Shown: positions 7,483-16,116, numbered from the stretch's first letter. The stretch: 64,000 nt of DNA from Streptomyces antimycoticus (GCF_005405925.1 NZ_BJHV01000001.1:62001-126000); one strand, 5' to 3'. Made by a program: numbers and translations. Notes: a model not told the origin generated them from the letters alone.

Positions 7483-8357
7483 TTGAGGGGCTCAATCCCG
7501 AGGAGGGCTGCCGTCTTCTCGTAGACGCGGCGGGCGAGCGCATCGTCCTGGGCCAGGCGCGAGGGCATGTCCGCCTTGGACTTGGTGAAGTAGCCGCCGC
7601 TGGGCTGCGGCGTCGGCAGGGCACTGGCGAGCCATACGGGGGTCTTCACGCCCTCCTCGATCGGGATGGCGAACGGTGTGAACAGCGGCGCGGTCAGCCA
7701 CATCAGGCCACCGGCATTGCTGTTGATCGCGGTGCCCTTCACCATCCCCGGGTTGGCGCTGTACATGGACATCCCGTCCGACAGGCGGCGGGCCAGCTCG
7801 CGGGCAGCCAGCAGGCTGACCAGCTTGCTGGTGGCGTAGACGTTCGGCTGGTTGTAGAAGCGGTTGCCCCACGAAGTCCCCGCCACGTCCGGGTCGTTGG
7901 CGTCGAGCTTGCCGCGCTTCTCCACGAACGAGGACATGTTGATGATCCGCGCTTCGTCGGTGAGCGCCCTTTCGGCCAGCAGGGCATGCGTGAGGAGGAA
8001 CGGGGCGTGGTGGTTGATGGCGTAGGTGCGCTCGACACCGTCCGCGGTCTGCTGGTACCTGGGGAAGGCCGCGCCCGCGTTGTTGATGAGGACATCCACA
8101 GGGACGCCGTCGGCCGTCAGCTTCGTGGCCAGGCAGCGGGCCTGCGACCACTGCTCCAGGTCGGCCGTGTAGGTCCTGGGCGGCGTGGCGTTGCTGCCGG
8201 CGGGGGCCAGGGCCGCCAGGCTGTCGGCCGCGGCACGGGTGCGTGCCTCGTCCCGGCCGACGAGCACGACGCTCTGGCCGAGTTTGAGAAGGTGGCGTGC
8301 CGTCTCCAGGCCCAGGCCCGAACTGCCGCCGGTGATGACCGTGGTCTTGCTGTCCAT
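7467..8357 (-). CDS. Short-chain dehydrogenase/reductase
   Basis: 296 residues from ATG 8357, preceded by GGAACGG. Motifs: TTVITGGSSGLGLETA, VLINNAGAAFP, IINMSSF (Ser) and VYATSKLVSLLAA (YxxxK); NPGMV follows. It belongs to the protochlorophyllide-reductase/retinol-dehydrogenase-like SDRs. It is 25 bases downstream of the MarR gene and in the same operon. The last residues (LKTYST) are encoded on DNA that is also the antisense of the methyltransferase fossil, so the original C-terminus was probably replaced at the IS-associated junction. Confidence 0.85.
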   Translation of the reverse strand: MDSKTTVITGGSSGLGLETARHLLKLGQSVVLVGRDEARTRAAADSLAALAPAGSNATPPRTYTADLEQWSQARCLATKLTADGVPVDVLINNAGAAFPRYQQTADGVERTYAINHHAPFLLTHALLAERALTDEARIINMSSFVEKRGKLDANDPDVAGTSWGNRFYNQPNVYATSKLVSLLAARELARRLSDGMSMYSANPGMVKGTAINSNAGGLMWLTAPLFTPFAIPIEEGVKTPVWLASALPTPQPSGGYFTKSKADMPSRLAQDDALARRVYEKTAALLGIEPLKTYST

Positions 8358-8382
8358 TGCCGTTCCTTGTCCGGGTGCTCCG

Positions 8383-8853
8383 TCACTGGGTTTCCTCGCC
8401 GGTCGATGTCGCGCCGTCGACGACTTCGCGCAGCAGTGCGTGCAGGCGCAGTCGGCTCTCACGGTCCAGGCGGGCGAAGGGTGAGTGCTCGGTGGTGTGC
8501 TCCATGACGCGGTCGCGCAGGTCACATCCCTGAGGGGTGAGCTGAATGATCTTTGCGCGCCGGTCACCGGGGTGAGGGACACGGCGGACCAGGCCGCGCT
8601 TCTCCAGCCGGTCGATCATCGACGTGGCGGTCGACGCGTCGCACTGCAGCCGGTCGGCCAGACGGCGGGCGGTCATCTCCTCCTCCCGGCTCAGCCGCCA
8701 CAGCACATCGGTCTGGGTGTCGGTCAGGCCCGCCTCGCGGGCCAGGTCCTTCAGCTCGCCGTGCACCTGGGTGCGGATCGCGAACAGGTAGTCGATCAGC
8801 TGTTCATTGAGTCGGGCGTCATCCACGACGACCACAGTACATGGAATTTCCAA
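8383..8853 (-). CDS. MarR-family regulator
   Basis: Up to 156 residues. Winged helix: GLTDTQTDVLWRLSR, MTARRLADRLQCDASTATSMIDRLEKRGLV and the wing PHPGDRRAKIIQLTPQG. Helices for dimerisation flank it. ATG 8853 lies inside a near-perfect palindrome, so GTG 8835 or GTG 8826 may be the real start. It is followed by the SDR gene after 25 bases. It probably represses its own operon through the palindrome, a standard MarR autoregulatory design. Confidence 0.85.
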   Translation of the reverse strand: MEIPCTVVVVDDARLNEQLIDYLFAIRTQVHGELKDLAREAGLTDTQTDVLWRLSREEEMTARRLADRLQCDASTATSMIDRLEKRGLVRRVPHPGDRRAKIIQLTPQGCDLRDRVMEHTTEHSPFARLDRESRLRLHALLREVVDGATSTGEETQ

Positions 8854-8869
8854 TGATTGGAAAATCCAT
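8841..8869. promoter_or_regulatory. MarR-type palindromic operator
   Basis: ATGGAATTTCCAAT (8841-8854), one base, then ATTGGAAAATCCAT (8856-8869): 14-base arms with one mismatch. It is AT-rich against a GC-rich background and overlaps the 5' end of the MarR gene, so binding there would block the MarR-SDR operon. Confidence 0.75.
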
Positions 8870-9210
8870 GCATATTCGACCGGCTCCGCCCGCAGGCCTG
8901 AAAGTCACTCGCCTCACGTTGACGCGGATCAGGATCGGAACAACCCGCCAGGTGTTGTCGTCGACGAACCGTGCGGCGAGCAAGTGGACCTCTGCCCTGT
9001 CGTATCGCCCGGCCGGTCGTTCAACGGTGTGATGGCGACGGCTCAGCAGCCGCGGTCGCTGACCCGGACGACCGCGCCGAGATCGTCCCGCTGAGCAGGA
9101 CGGCGCGTCGACGGGTGAAGACGCAGGGCAATCTCACCGTCAGCGCGTTCATGGACCCGACCGGACGCCGGGCCGGCGGGCTCGGTCCCGTGTGCTCACG
9201 GCGATCGGGA
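8870..9210. other. Intergenic stretch without a recognised gene
   Basis: About 340 bases between the MarR operator and the 3' end of the next leftward gene. Short open frames exist on both strands but none has a recognisable domain, ribosome binding site or convincing start. No IS end or RNA element was recognised. Confidence 0.4.
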
Positions 9211-10317
9211 TCACCTGCTCGGGGGCCTGACCGTTGCCCCTGGGACGAGGGTGGCGCGGTCGAACGGGCCGCCGTGGGAGGCGGCGTACGCGACGGCGTC
9301 GTTGACGGCATCGAGACCGAAGGTCCGGACGCGTTCGGGGGCGAGGTCCAGCGCGCCCGAGGCGAGGAGCCGGATGATGCCGACGTTCGCTGTGCGCGGG
9401 TACATCCACTGACCGCGCACGGTGACCGAGTTGCGCATGATCCACGGGTACGGGAGCGCGAGATCGTCGCCACCGAGCATGCCCACACCGCCCATGAGGA
9501 CGACACGACCGTACTCGCGCACCGTCATGGCCGCCACACGCACCGCGGAGCTGGGTGCGCTCGGCGGGAGCAGATCGATCACCATGTCGATCGGGCCGCC
9601 GCCCGCCGCGGACATCGCCGCCCGGTCCGTGTCCTCGTCCCCGGTCAGCGGCACCGGGCGCACACGCGGACCGAACCGGTCGGCGAGCAGGTCGAGCGCT
9701 GCCCGGTTGCGGCCCGGCGCGACCACGCGACCCGCCCCCATCGCGAGCGCGACCGCCACCGCGCTGCTGCCGAGGTTGCCGGTGGCCCCGCTGACGAGCA
9801 GCGTCTCACCAGCCGCGAGCCCGCCTGCCAACAGCCCGCCGTAAGCGATGGTGTGCACACTGAGCGCGGCCCAGCGGGCCGGGTCCTCCCCCGCGGCGGC
9901 CGGCAGCGGGAAGACGTTCTCCGTCGGGACCCGCATACGTTCGGCGAACGCCCCGTCGTGCAGGTACCGGGCCAGCCGCGCGCCGCCCTCCCCGCGGGAA
10001 CTCCAGCCCTGCAGCGTGATGTCGGGCGTCAGGGCGTCGTCCCGCGAACGCACCGTGCAGTCGCACCACACCAGGTCACCGGCGCGCAGCCGGGTGGCGT
10101 CCGGACCGACGTGGACGATCCGTCCCACGCCGCCGACCCCGGGCACGACGGGAGGGACCAGGGGGTAGTTCCGTTCGCCGCCGAAGACCTCGCCCGCGTA
10201 CGGGGGGACGCAGGTAGCCAGTACCTCGACCACCACCTCACCGCCACCGGCCTCAGGGTCGGGCAGCTCCCGCACCGTGAGCGGGGCGCCGAACCGCGTC
10301 AATACTGCTGCTCGCAT
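9211..10317 (-). CDS. Zinc-binding-dehydrogenase-family (MDR) oxidoreductase
   Basis: 368 residues from ATG 10317 (MRAAVLTRFGAPLTVRELPDP). It has the GroES-like fold with VPGVGGVGRI, then LLVSGATGNLGSSAVAVALAMG as the Rossmann nucleotide motif, and MVIDLLPPSAPS and VVLMGGVGML in the catalytic fold. The zinc ligands of classical alcohol dehydrogenases are mostly absent. It is divergent from the LysR gene at 10420, its likely regulator. A start 20 residues further upstream is possible, but the conserved family N-terminus begins at 10317. Confidence 0.8.
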   Translation of the reverse strand: MRAAVLTRFGAPLTVRELPDPEAGGGEVVVEVLATCVPPYAGEVFGGERNYPLVPPVVPGVGGVGRIVHVGPDATRLRAGDLVWCDCTVRSRDDALTPDITLQGWSSRGEGGARLARYLHDGAFAERMRVPTENVFPLPAAAGEDPARWAALSVHTIAYGGLLAGGLAAGETLLVSGATGNLGSSAVAVALAMGAGRVVAPGRNRAALDLLADRFGPRVRPVPLTGDEDTDRAAMSAAGGGPIDMVIDLLPPSAPSSAVRVAAMTVREYGRVVLMGGVGMLGGDDLALPYPWIMRNSVTVRGQWMYPRTANVGIIRLLASGALDLAPERVRTFGLDAVNDAVAYAASHGGPFDRATLVPGATVRPPSR

Positions 10318-10401
10318 GCGATGACCTCCATGTTCATCCGGGTCCGTCGGCATCGACACTAGGAGCCCGGCGGACATGCGGGAAGCGACGATCCAGCATC
10401 T

Positions 10402-10425
10402 GTGGTATGCGTATGCCGCATGGAT
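10402..10425 (+). promoter_or_regulatory. Putative LysR site ATGCG-N5-CGCAT at the regulator start
   Basis: ATGCGTATGCCGCAT is a perfect 5-base inverted repeat ending on the ATG of the LysR gene. The equivalent patch precedes the paralogous LysR gene at 1211, which supports a conserved function rather than chance. Confidence 0.4.
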
Positions 10426-11313
10426 ATCTCCAGTACGGGTCTGCGGGTCCTGCAGCAGATCGCCGAATCCGGCAGCTTCACCGCGGCAGCCGCCAGGCTC
10501 GGCTACACGCAGTCCGCGGTCTCACGACAGGCCGTCTCCCTCGAACGGAGCGCGGGCACCACCCTGTTCGACCGGCGCCCCGACGGGGTACGGCTCACCC
10601 CCGCGGGTCTGACCCTGCTGCGCCACGGCCGCACCATCCTGGACTGCCTCGCGGCGGCCGAGTCCGACCTCACCGGCACCGTCCCACGGACCGAACTGGT
10701 GCGGCTCGGACTGTTCCTGAGCGCGGGCGCCGTCCTCCTGCCCGCCGCGCTCACCCGCCTCGCGGCAACCGACCCGCAGATCACGGTCACGACGACCGAG
10801 GGCACCACGCCCGCCCTGATCCGGGCACTGCGGGCGGGCTCGATCGACCTCGCCGTACTGACGTCCCGCCCGCCCCACCGGCCCTTGGACAGCGAGTCGC
10901 CGCGCCTGTACGTCGAGACCGCCGTGGACACCGAACTGGTCCTGGCGACGCCTTCGACCGGGAAGTTCGCCGGCCGCACCACGGTGCATGTCGACGAACT
11001 GATCGACGCCCCGTGGATCGCCACCCCGTCCTCGAACTCCGAGCCACTGCTCGGCGTCTGGCCCGGCCTGCCCGGACGACCGCACATCGTCCACCGCGCA
11101 CGCGACTGGCTGACGAAACTCCAGCTGGTCGCAGGCGGCTTCGGGGTGACGACGGTGCCGTTGCGGCTCTCGCCAGTGCTACCACCCGGGGTGAGCCTGG
11201 TACACGTCGAAGGCGCGCCTCCCGAGATCCGCCGTGTTCTCGTGGCGCGCCTCCCCGGCCGCCCCATCCCCGCGATCACCGCCGTCACCCGAGCAATCAC
11301 CTCGGCCGCCTGA
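10420..11313 (+). CDS. LysR-family regulator
   Basis: 297 residues. HTH: GLRVLQQIAESGSFTAAA, then LGYTQSAVSRQAVSLERS. The effector domain is complete (VRLGLFLSAGAVLLPAALTRL, ALIRALRAGSIDLAVL, LLGVWPGLPGRPHIVHRARDW, GVTTVPLRLS, RRVLVARLPGRP). It is a close paralogue of the broken LysR gene at 193-1211 and gives the template for its lost C-terminus. Divergent orientation with the MDR gene at 9211 suggests that gene as its target. The start ATG 10420 aligns with the paralogue. Confidence 0.88.
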   Translation: MDISSTGLRVLQQIAESGSFTAAAARLGYTQSAVSRQAVSLERSAGTTLFDRRPDGVRLTPAGLTLLRHGRTILDCLAAAESDLTGTVPRTELVRLGLFLSAGAVLLPAALTRLAATDPQITVTTTEGTTPALIRALRAGSIDLAVLTSRPPHRPLDSESPRLYVETAVDTELVLATPSTGKFAGRTTVHVDELIDAPWIATPSSNSEPLLGVWPGLPGRPHIVHRARDWLTKLQLVAGGFGVTTVPLRLSPVLPPGVSLVHVEGAPPEIRRVLVARLPGRPIPAITAVTRAITSAA

Positions 11314-11724
11314 CACATGGCACCGGGCCAGTCGGCCGACCCCGACCACCGTCCACACGATCACCCCCACCTCCCCGGACGCACCCCGGGAAACGCCGAC
11401 GTGCGGCCGAGCACAGCCCGTACAGCCTGGAGCCCAACCCTGCTCCGCGGAACCCAAGCCCCGGGACCACACCGCCACAGACTAAAAGTCCTACCGCGCC
11501 ACACAGAGTGTCCGCCGGCGGCCAGACAGCTCCCCGCCAACTGGCCGCCCGTGGGGAATCCCGGGCTCGTTGGATGCCCACACGCCGGTCGATTCACGTG
11601 CCAGGTTTGGCGCCGCTCATAGCATTGAACTGAAAGGGTCGTGCAGGTAGTGAGGCAGGGCGATTGCGAAGTCTTGGTGATCTTGTAGGTGTGCACGTCA
11701 GGGACGTGCGGCGGTCGGGTCCGC
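11314..11724. other. Intergenic stretch without a recognised gene
   Basis: About 410 bases between two convergent genes. Frames exist on both strands but have no recognisable domain or translation signals. No strong terminator hairpin or IS signature was identified. Confidence 0.4.
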
Positions 11725-12780
11725 TCAGGTGAGGAGTTTCGCGAGCTGGGCCATCTCGGTGGGCGGGTCGATCACCGGCTGGATGAGGAGTTCGTCGATG
11801 CCGGCCTGTTCCAGGGCGGTGATGCGGACGAGGAGGTCGTCGCGGGTGCCGACCAGGGCCAGGGTGTTCATCAACGAGGGCAGGACCAGGTCGCGGTCCT
11901 GCGGTGCAATGCGTCCGAGGTAGTTGGGGTAGAGCTTGGTGTGCCGGTCCGGTGCGGTGGAGGTGGTGCCGCGCCGGTCAAGGAGCCGCCGCACCGCCTC
12001 GCCTTCCTCAGGGCCCAGTTGCTCGGCGAAGGCGGGTGTGTCGGCGGCGAAGGTCAGTAGCGACATGACGAGGTGGCCTGTGGCGTCCCGGGCCGGGTCG
12101 CCGTGGGGGTCCTCGTCCTCGTCCAGGACGTGGAGCGAGGTGACCACGTAGGAGTCCGTGTGGGAGTCGGGGTCATGGGGTGTGGTCTGGGCGGCGTGGC
12201 GGCGGGCGTCGTGAAGCGCGTGCCAGGCGGTGGGGTCCAGCAGGCCGACGGAGATGAGGCCGGTGCCGCGACGGCCGGCGACCGCGGCGGCCTTCGGTCC
12301 GAGCAGCGCGGCCACGACGAACTCGATCGGGTCGGCGGTGTTCACGTGCGCCCCGGTGTGCAGGAACCGGATGTCGCGGACCCGGTCACCTTCCCGATAC
12401 TCCGTCGAACGTCCGGCGCACAGGTCCTGCAGCGCGGCGGTGAAGTTCTCCAGCCTGGCCGCCGTGCTCGGCCGCATGCCCAGGCTACGCCGGGCGGTGT
12501 TTCCGGTGCCGACCCCGCAGATGATCCGGCCCGGTGCCAGGGCGTTGAGGCTGGCCAGCCCGCTCGCGGCGGCCGGGGCCGAGCGCAGCGCCGGTGAGGT
12601 CACGCCGATGCCGAGCCTGATGCGGCTGGTGGCCTTCGCACACAGGCTCAAGGCGACGAAGGGGTCACCGTGGACCATCGGGGTGTCGTAAACCCAGAAG
12701 CTGTGCAAGCCCATCTCCTCGGCCCGCACGGCGAGGTCCTCTGCACCGGGGTGCGCGGCGACAATGACGCCCGTACGCAT
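11725..12780 (-). CDS. LLM-class (F420/FMN-dependent) oxidoreductase
   Basis: 351 residues from ATG 12780. It is a luciferase-like TIM barrel: MRTGVIVAAHPGAEDLAVRA, GLHSFWVYDTPMVHGDPFVA, RIRLGIGVTSPALR, IICGVGTGNTARRSLG and a C-terminal IDELLIQPVIDPP. In actinobacteria most enzymes of this type use F420; the sequence does not settle F420 against FMN. It stands alone, converging with the LysR gene, and no neighbour suggests a substrate. Confidence 0.8.
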   Translation of the reverse strand: MRTGVIVAAHPGAEDLAVRAEEMGLHSFWVYDTPMVHGDPFVALSLCAKATSRIRLGIGVTSPALRSAPAAASGLASLNALAPGRIICGVGTGNTARRSLGMRPSTAARLENFTAALQDLCAGRSTEYREGDRVRDIRFLHTGAHVNTADPIEFVVAALLGPKAAAVAGRRGTGLISVGLLDPTAWHALHDARRHAAQTTPHDPDSHTDSYVVTSLHVLDEDEDPHGDPARDATGHLVMSLLTFAADTPAFAEQLGPEEGEAVRRLLDRRGTTSTAPDRHTKLYPNYLGRIAPQDRDLVLPSLMNTLALVGTRDDLLVRITALEQAGIDELLIQPVIDPPTEMAQLAKLLT

Positions 12781-13101
12781 CAAGACCTCCACAGTGTGCG
12801 GATGCGATCGAACGTGCTCAGCATGGCAGTTCCCGGCGCAGGGCCGTTGCGGAGTCGCCTGATCGCGTACCGTCGCAGGCCCGGCTGGCCGTGCCTGACG
12901 CAACGAAGCACCGTTTGCAGCCGGATCGGCCACCGGCCCTGTCCTGCATGATGGCCAGGCCGGCCCGGGACCCGTCCCGCTGACCTGTACGGCCACTGGA
13001 CCTGGCCCTCATGCGGGTCAGGCCGGCCGGGTCAGAAAAGCCTGGAACCGGAAGGAGTGACCCCGCAGCACCCGAGTGACATCAAAAGTCACTGACATTG
13101 A
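12781..13101. other. Intergenic stretch without a recognised gene
   Basis: Upstream of the LLM gene there are about 320 bases with only short frames and no recognisable product. The promoter of the LLM gene must lie here but no clear -35/-10 pair stands out. Confidence 0.35.
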
Positions 13102-13416
13102 GGACGTCGGCAACTGGCCGATCAGGCTGCAGCGGAGCATGGGCAGTGGCTGCGCGACCGGCGCCGGGAGGCGTATGTGGCGTTCCTCGGAGAGTTCGAT
13201 CGACTCGTGGCGGTGGGACGCGAGTTCTGGGAGGGCATTGACGAGTTCGTCCAGGACGAGCGCGCGGAGGAGTTGGACCAGGACCCGACACGGTTCGGCG
13301 CCATGGAGCAGGGGCGACCCGTCGGGCTGGTCCTGTGCGCGGCTGGTGTCACCATCGTGATCCTGCTGTCCCAGCGGCGGCCCGGTCACTGGTTCCGCCG
13401 TCCGGTCTGCTCCTGA
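13102..13416 (+). pseudogene. Remnant of a membrane-anchored coiled-coil hypothetical protein
   Basis: After a stop at 13099-13101 the frame reads RQLADQAAAEHGQWLRDRRR then EAYVAFLGEFDRLVAVG. This is the pattern of common Streptomyces proteins with an N-terminal membrane helix, a QWLRDRR motif and a helical domain. The membrane helix and start are missing and the C-terminus degrades after residue 60. A 79-residue protein from GTG 13177 is formally possible. Confidence 0.35.
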
Positions 13417-13626
13417 CGGGCCGGAACCCGCAGAAGAACAGATCCTCTTTGCCTCCGCGGGCCGGCGCGGTCCGGTCAAGTGGGAATCGCCGACCGACCG
13501 GCAGCGGACGGGATTGGCCTTATGGCCGTCCCCCCTCGGGAGGCGGCCGTCCTCGGTGACGGCTCCTGCCTTGACACTGCGGCAGCCGCCTGCGTCCTGG
13601 CCGGACGCACGCTTCTCCGGCACGCT

Positions 13627-14007
13627 TCAGGAGGCTTGGTCGTGGCGTCGGCGGGCGGCCCGGATCTCTTCGCGGTGGGTGTTGGCCCAGGTGTCCAGCG
13701 CCCTGAGGGGGCCCAGCAGGGTCCGGCCGAGATCGGTCAGCTCGTAGTCGACCCGGGGCGGGACGGTCGCGTGCGGGGTGCGGGTGATGAGGCCGTCGCG
13801 GGCCAGCGCGCGCAGGGTCAGGGTGAGCATGCGCTGGCTGATCCCTTCGATGGCGCGGTGCAGCTCGGAGAAGCGGTGTGTGCGCCGGCCGAGGAGGACG
13901 ACGATCAGCACGCTCCATTTGTCGCCGACCAGGTCGAGCACCTCACGAACGGCGCAGTCGTCGGTCGGCTTGATGGCCTCGGGCACATTCATGTTCGTGA
14001 CTGACAT
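13627..14007 (-). CDS. HxlR-family winged-helix regulator
   Basis: 126 residues from ATG 14007, seven bases after AAGGAGG. Signature: DDCAVREVLDLVGDKWSVLI, FSELHRAIEGISQRMLTLTL and the wing ATVPPRVDYELTDLG. The N-terminal Cys of the redox-sensing members is present (DDCAV). It is divergent from the DsbA-like operon, with a 7-base inverted repeat between, so it probably represses both. This fits a thiol or electrophile response. Confidence 0.88.
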   Translation of the reverse strand: MSVTNMNVPEAIKPTDDCAVREVLDLVGDKWSVLIVVLLGRRTHRFSELHRAIEGISQRMLTLTLRALARDGLITRTPHATVPPRVDYELTDLGRTLLGPLRALDTWANTHREEIRAARRRHDQAS

Positions 14008-14049
14008 CAAAGTGCCTCCTTCCAGTTCCTCCCATGCTGCCGCAGACTG

Positions 14050-14072
14050 GGGTTACGCACAATAAGTAACCC
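14050..14072. promoter_or_regulatory. HxlR operator GGGTTAC-N9-GTAACCC
   Basis: GGGTTAC (14050-14056) and GTAACCC (14066-14072) are perfect inverted repeats between the divergent HxlR and DsbA-like operons. The right arm ends just before the AAGGAGG of the rightward gene. Confidence 0.7.
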
Positions 14073-14084
14073 AAGGAGGATCCC

Positions 14085-14236
14085 GTGAGCACCTCACTGG
14101 ATGAAGCCCCGGGCCCGGGGCGCAGTCGGGTCCCGCGCCGTCCGGCGAGGAACCGGCCCCCGCCCCTGCCCCTGCCCTGGTCGTCGTCGGGGCCGACGGC
14201 GCTCCCCTCTGCTCGGACGGGGTGTGTCCGCTGTGA
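14085..14236 (+). pseudogene. Small CX4C peptide gene coupled to the DsbA-like gene, frameshifted
   Basis: AAGGAGG then GTG 14085 begins MSTSLDEAPGPG. A +1 shift in the GGGG run near 14117 restores GEEPAPAPAPALVVVGADG then APLCSDGVCPL, with a stop that overlaps the next start as GTGA (14233-14236). The restored product is about 50 residues: an acidic Pro/Ala linker and a CSDGVC pair at the very end. Its excellent ribosome binding site and coupling to the thioredoxin-fold gene suggest a partner or substrate. As sequenced, the frame runs on for 103 residues without sense. Confidence 0.45.
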
Positions 14237-14901
14237 GCGGGCAGCAGCGGTTGCGGATCGAGGTGTGGTCGGACGTCGTGTGCCCGTGGTGCTACATCGG
14301 AAAGCGCCGGCTGGACAAGGCACTCGACCAGTTCGGGCACGCAGACGAAGTCGAGGTGGTGTGGCGCAGCTTCCAGCTCGACCCCACTCACCGTGAAGGC
14401 GTGCGGGAGCCCGTGTACGGCGCCCTTGCCAGGAAGACGGGCGGCTCGCCGGCGCAGGTCCGCGCGATGACCGGGCAGCTTGCGGAGCTGGGGGCGGCAG
14501 AAGGGCTCGCCTACGACTTCGACCGGGCCGTCCTCGTCAACACCTTCGATGCCCACCGCCTGAACCAGCTGGGCCGTGCCCACGGCCTCGGCTCCCAGAT
14601 GCACGAGCGGCTGATGCGCGCCCACCTGATCGAGGGCGAGGTCGTCGATGACGTCGAGACGCTCGTCCGGCTGGGCGACGAGGTCGGGATCCCGGCCGAC
14701 GAGGCACGCAAGGTTCTCGCCGGTGACGCCTACGCGGCCGACGTCCTGGAGGACACCCGCGAGGCTCAGGCGCTCGGCGCGAGCGGGGTGCCGTTCTTCG
14801 TCCTGAACCGCGCATACGGCCTCTCCGGCGCGCAGCCGGTCGACACGTTCCTGTCCGCGCTGCGCAAGGCCGCTGCCGCGCCCGGCACGGCAACTCGCTG
14901 A
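14233..14901 (+). CDS. DsbA-family (FrnE-like) oxidoreductase
   Basis: 222 residues from GTG 14233. Thioredoxin fold with an inserted helical domain: IEVWSDVVCPWCYIGKRRLD carries the CPWC active site near residue 18, followed by RSFQLDP, AYDFDRAVLVNTFDAHRL, AHLIEGEVVDD and GASGVPFFVLN with the cis-Pro. This is the FrnE/2-hydroxychromene-2-carboxylate-isomerase-like branch found in the cytoplasm of actinobacteria. The start is set by the GTGA overlap with the small upstream gene; a longer open frame exists upstream but is compositionally non-coding. HxlR control is likely. Confidence 0.88.
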   Translation: MSGQQRLRIEVWSDVVCPWCYIGKRRLDKALDQFGHADEVEVVWRSFQLDPTHREGVREPVYGALARKTGGSPAQVRAMTGQLAELGAAEGLAYDFDRAVLVNTFDAHRLNQLGRAHGLGSQMHERLMRAHLIEGEVVDDVETLVRLGDEVGIPADEARKVLAGDAYAADVLEDTREAQALGASGVPFFVLNRAYGLSGAQPVDTFLSALRKAAAAPGTATR

Positions 14902-15037
14902 GCGTCCACCTGCCCCGGCGGACAGGAGACAACCGCCCCGCCTCCGCCGGAGCGCCCCCGGACGCCGCTCATCACCATCGCCACCCCGTGGCTCATCACC
15001 TCCGGCATCCCGTCACCGGCCGCTTCCCGGCCGGGAA

Positions 15038-15160
15038 GCCGGCACCACCCTCGATTTCCTGAGGCAGTCCCTCGCGGCCCGCACCGTCCGCGGGCCCGAG
15101 AGCCGCGCGGTCCGCATGCGCATCGCACCGGGTGCCGACGCGCCTGCCCGTCCGTCCTGA
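15038..15160 (+). other. Possible C-terminal gene relic
   Basis: A frame reading GTTLDFLRQSLAARTV and then ESRAVRMRIAPGADAP ends at 15160, just before the azoreductase. It has coding character but no start and no domain that can be named, so it may be the tail of a lost gene. Confidence 0.25.
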
Positions 15161-15195
15161 CACCACCCACCGAAACCGAAAGAGACCACACAGAT

Positions 15196-15836
15196 ATGTC
15201 GTATCTGCTCCACATCGATTCCTCGGCCACTCCCGGCGACGGATCCGTCTCCCGCAAGGTCGCCCGGTCCTTCCGTGCCTCCTTCACCGGCCCCGTCATC
15301 CATCGCGACCTCGGCCTGGCACCGGTCCCGCACCTCACCGCCGAGGGCATCACCGCCCGCAGCACCGACCCCGCCCAGCACAGCCCGGAGCAGGCCAAGG
15401 CGCAGGCCCTCCAGGACGAACTCATCGAGGAGTTCCTCGGCGCGAGCGCCTACCTGTTCACCATCCCGCTGTACAACCTGACGATGCCCTCGGTGTTCAA
15501 GGCATGGCTGGACCAGATCATGATCTTCGGCCGAACCCTGGCCATCGGAGCCACTCCGCCCACCGCCGGCCGCCCCGCCACCGTGATCACCGCCCGGGGC
15601 GGCAGCTTCCGACCCGGCACCCCCAACCACGGCATGGACCACCTCGTACCGTCCCTCGAAGCCATCCTCAACCGGATGCTCGGCCTCGACCTGCGCATCA
15701 TCCTGCCCGAGCTCACCCACGCCCCCACGTCCCCGCGATGGCCGACCTCATCCCCCTCCACGAGACGGCCCTGGCCACCGCACACGAACAGGCCGCCCAG
15801 GAAGGCGAACTCCTCGCCAAGCGCTTCGCCGCCTGA
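15196..15836 (+). pseudogene. FMN-dependent NADH-azoreductase (AcpD-like), frameshifted near its end
   Basis: ATG 15196 gives MSYLLHIDSSATPGDGSVSR, then FLGASAYLFTIPLYNLTMPS, FKAWLDQIMIFGRT and ITARGGSF, all diagnostic of the AzoR flavodoxin fold. A one-base loss in the C run near 15713-15717 moves the true C-terminus (HVPAMADLIPLHETA to AKRFAA, stop 15836) into another frame. In the literal frame the protein runs on into unrelated sequence. Expected length is about 213 residues, matching the family. The enzyme would reduce quinones or azo compounds with NADH. Confidence 0.8.
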
Positions 15837-15887
15837 GGTACGCCCGCCCAGCGTGAGGACGCGGGCAGTCCCTCACCCCGCCCAACG

Positions 15888-16097
15888 CAGTCCCACGCCG
15901 GCGCCTCCGTGCCGGCCACCGCGATCAGCTTCGGCACGCTCCACCGCAGCTCGGTGCCGTAGGCCGGGGCGTCGGGGACAACGTCCAAGCGGCCGGTGTC
16001 CACTTCGCTGCTCCCGAGCGGCGACCAGGGCCTGCCGTACGGGATCGACGCCGCTCAGTTCAGCCGTCCTGCTCGCCGGGCTCACCGCCGCCGTCAT
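15888..16097 (-). pseudogene. Possible DUF721 (DciA-like) fossil with an internal deletion
   Basis: On the minus strand an N-terminal block (ELSGVDPVRQALVAAREQ) is followed almost at once by TGRLDVVPDAPAYGTELRW and SVPKLIAVA in another frame. In DUF721/DciA-type proteins similar blocks begin and end the protein with roughly 100 residues between them. The middle is missing here. The family call is from memory of these motifs and is tentative. Confidence 0.35.
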
Positions 16098-16116
16098 GAG
16101 TCGTCTACCGCTCCTG

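Noticed and set aside
10407..11633. 408-codon rightward frame overlapping the LysR gene
   Set aside because: It is a shifted frame of the LysR gene, rich in Arg and Pro, with no motif and no ribosome binding site.
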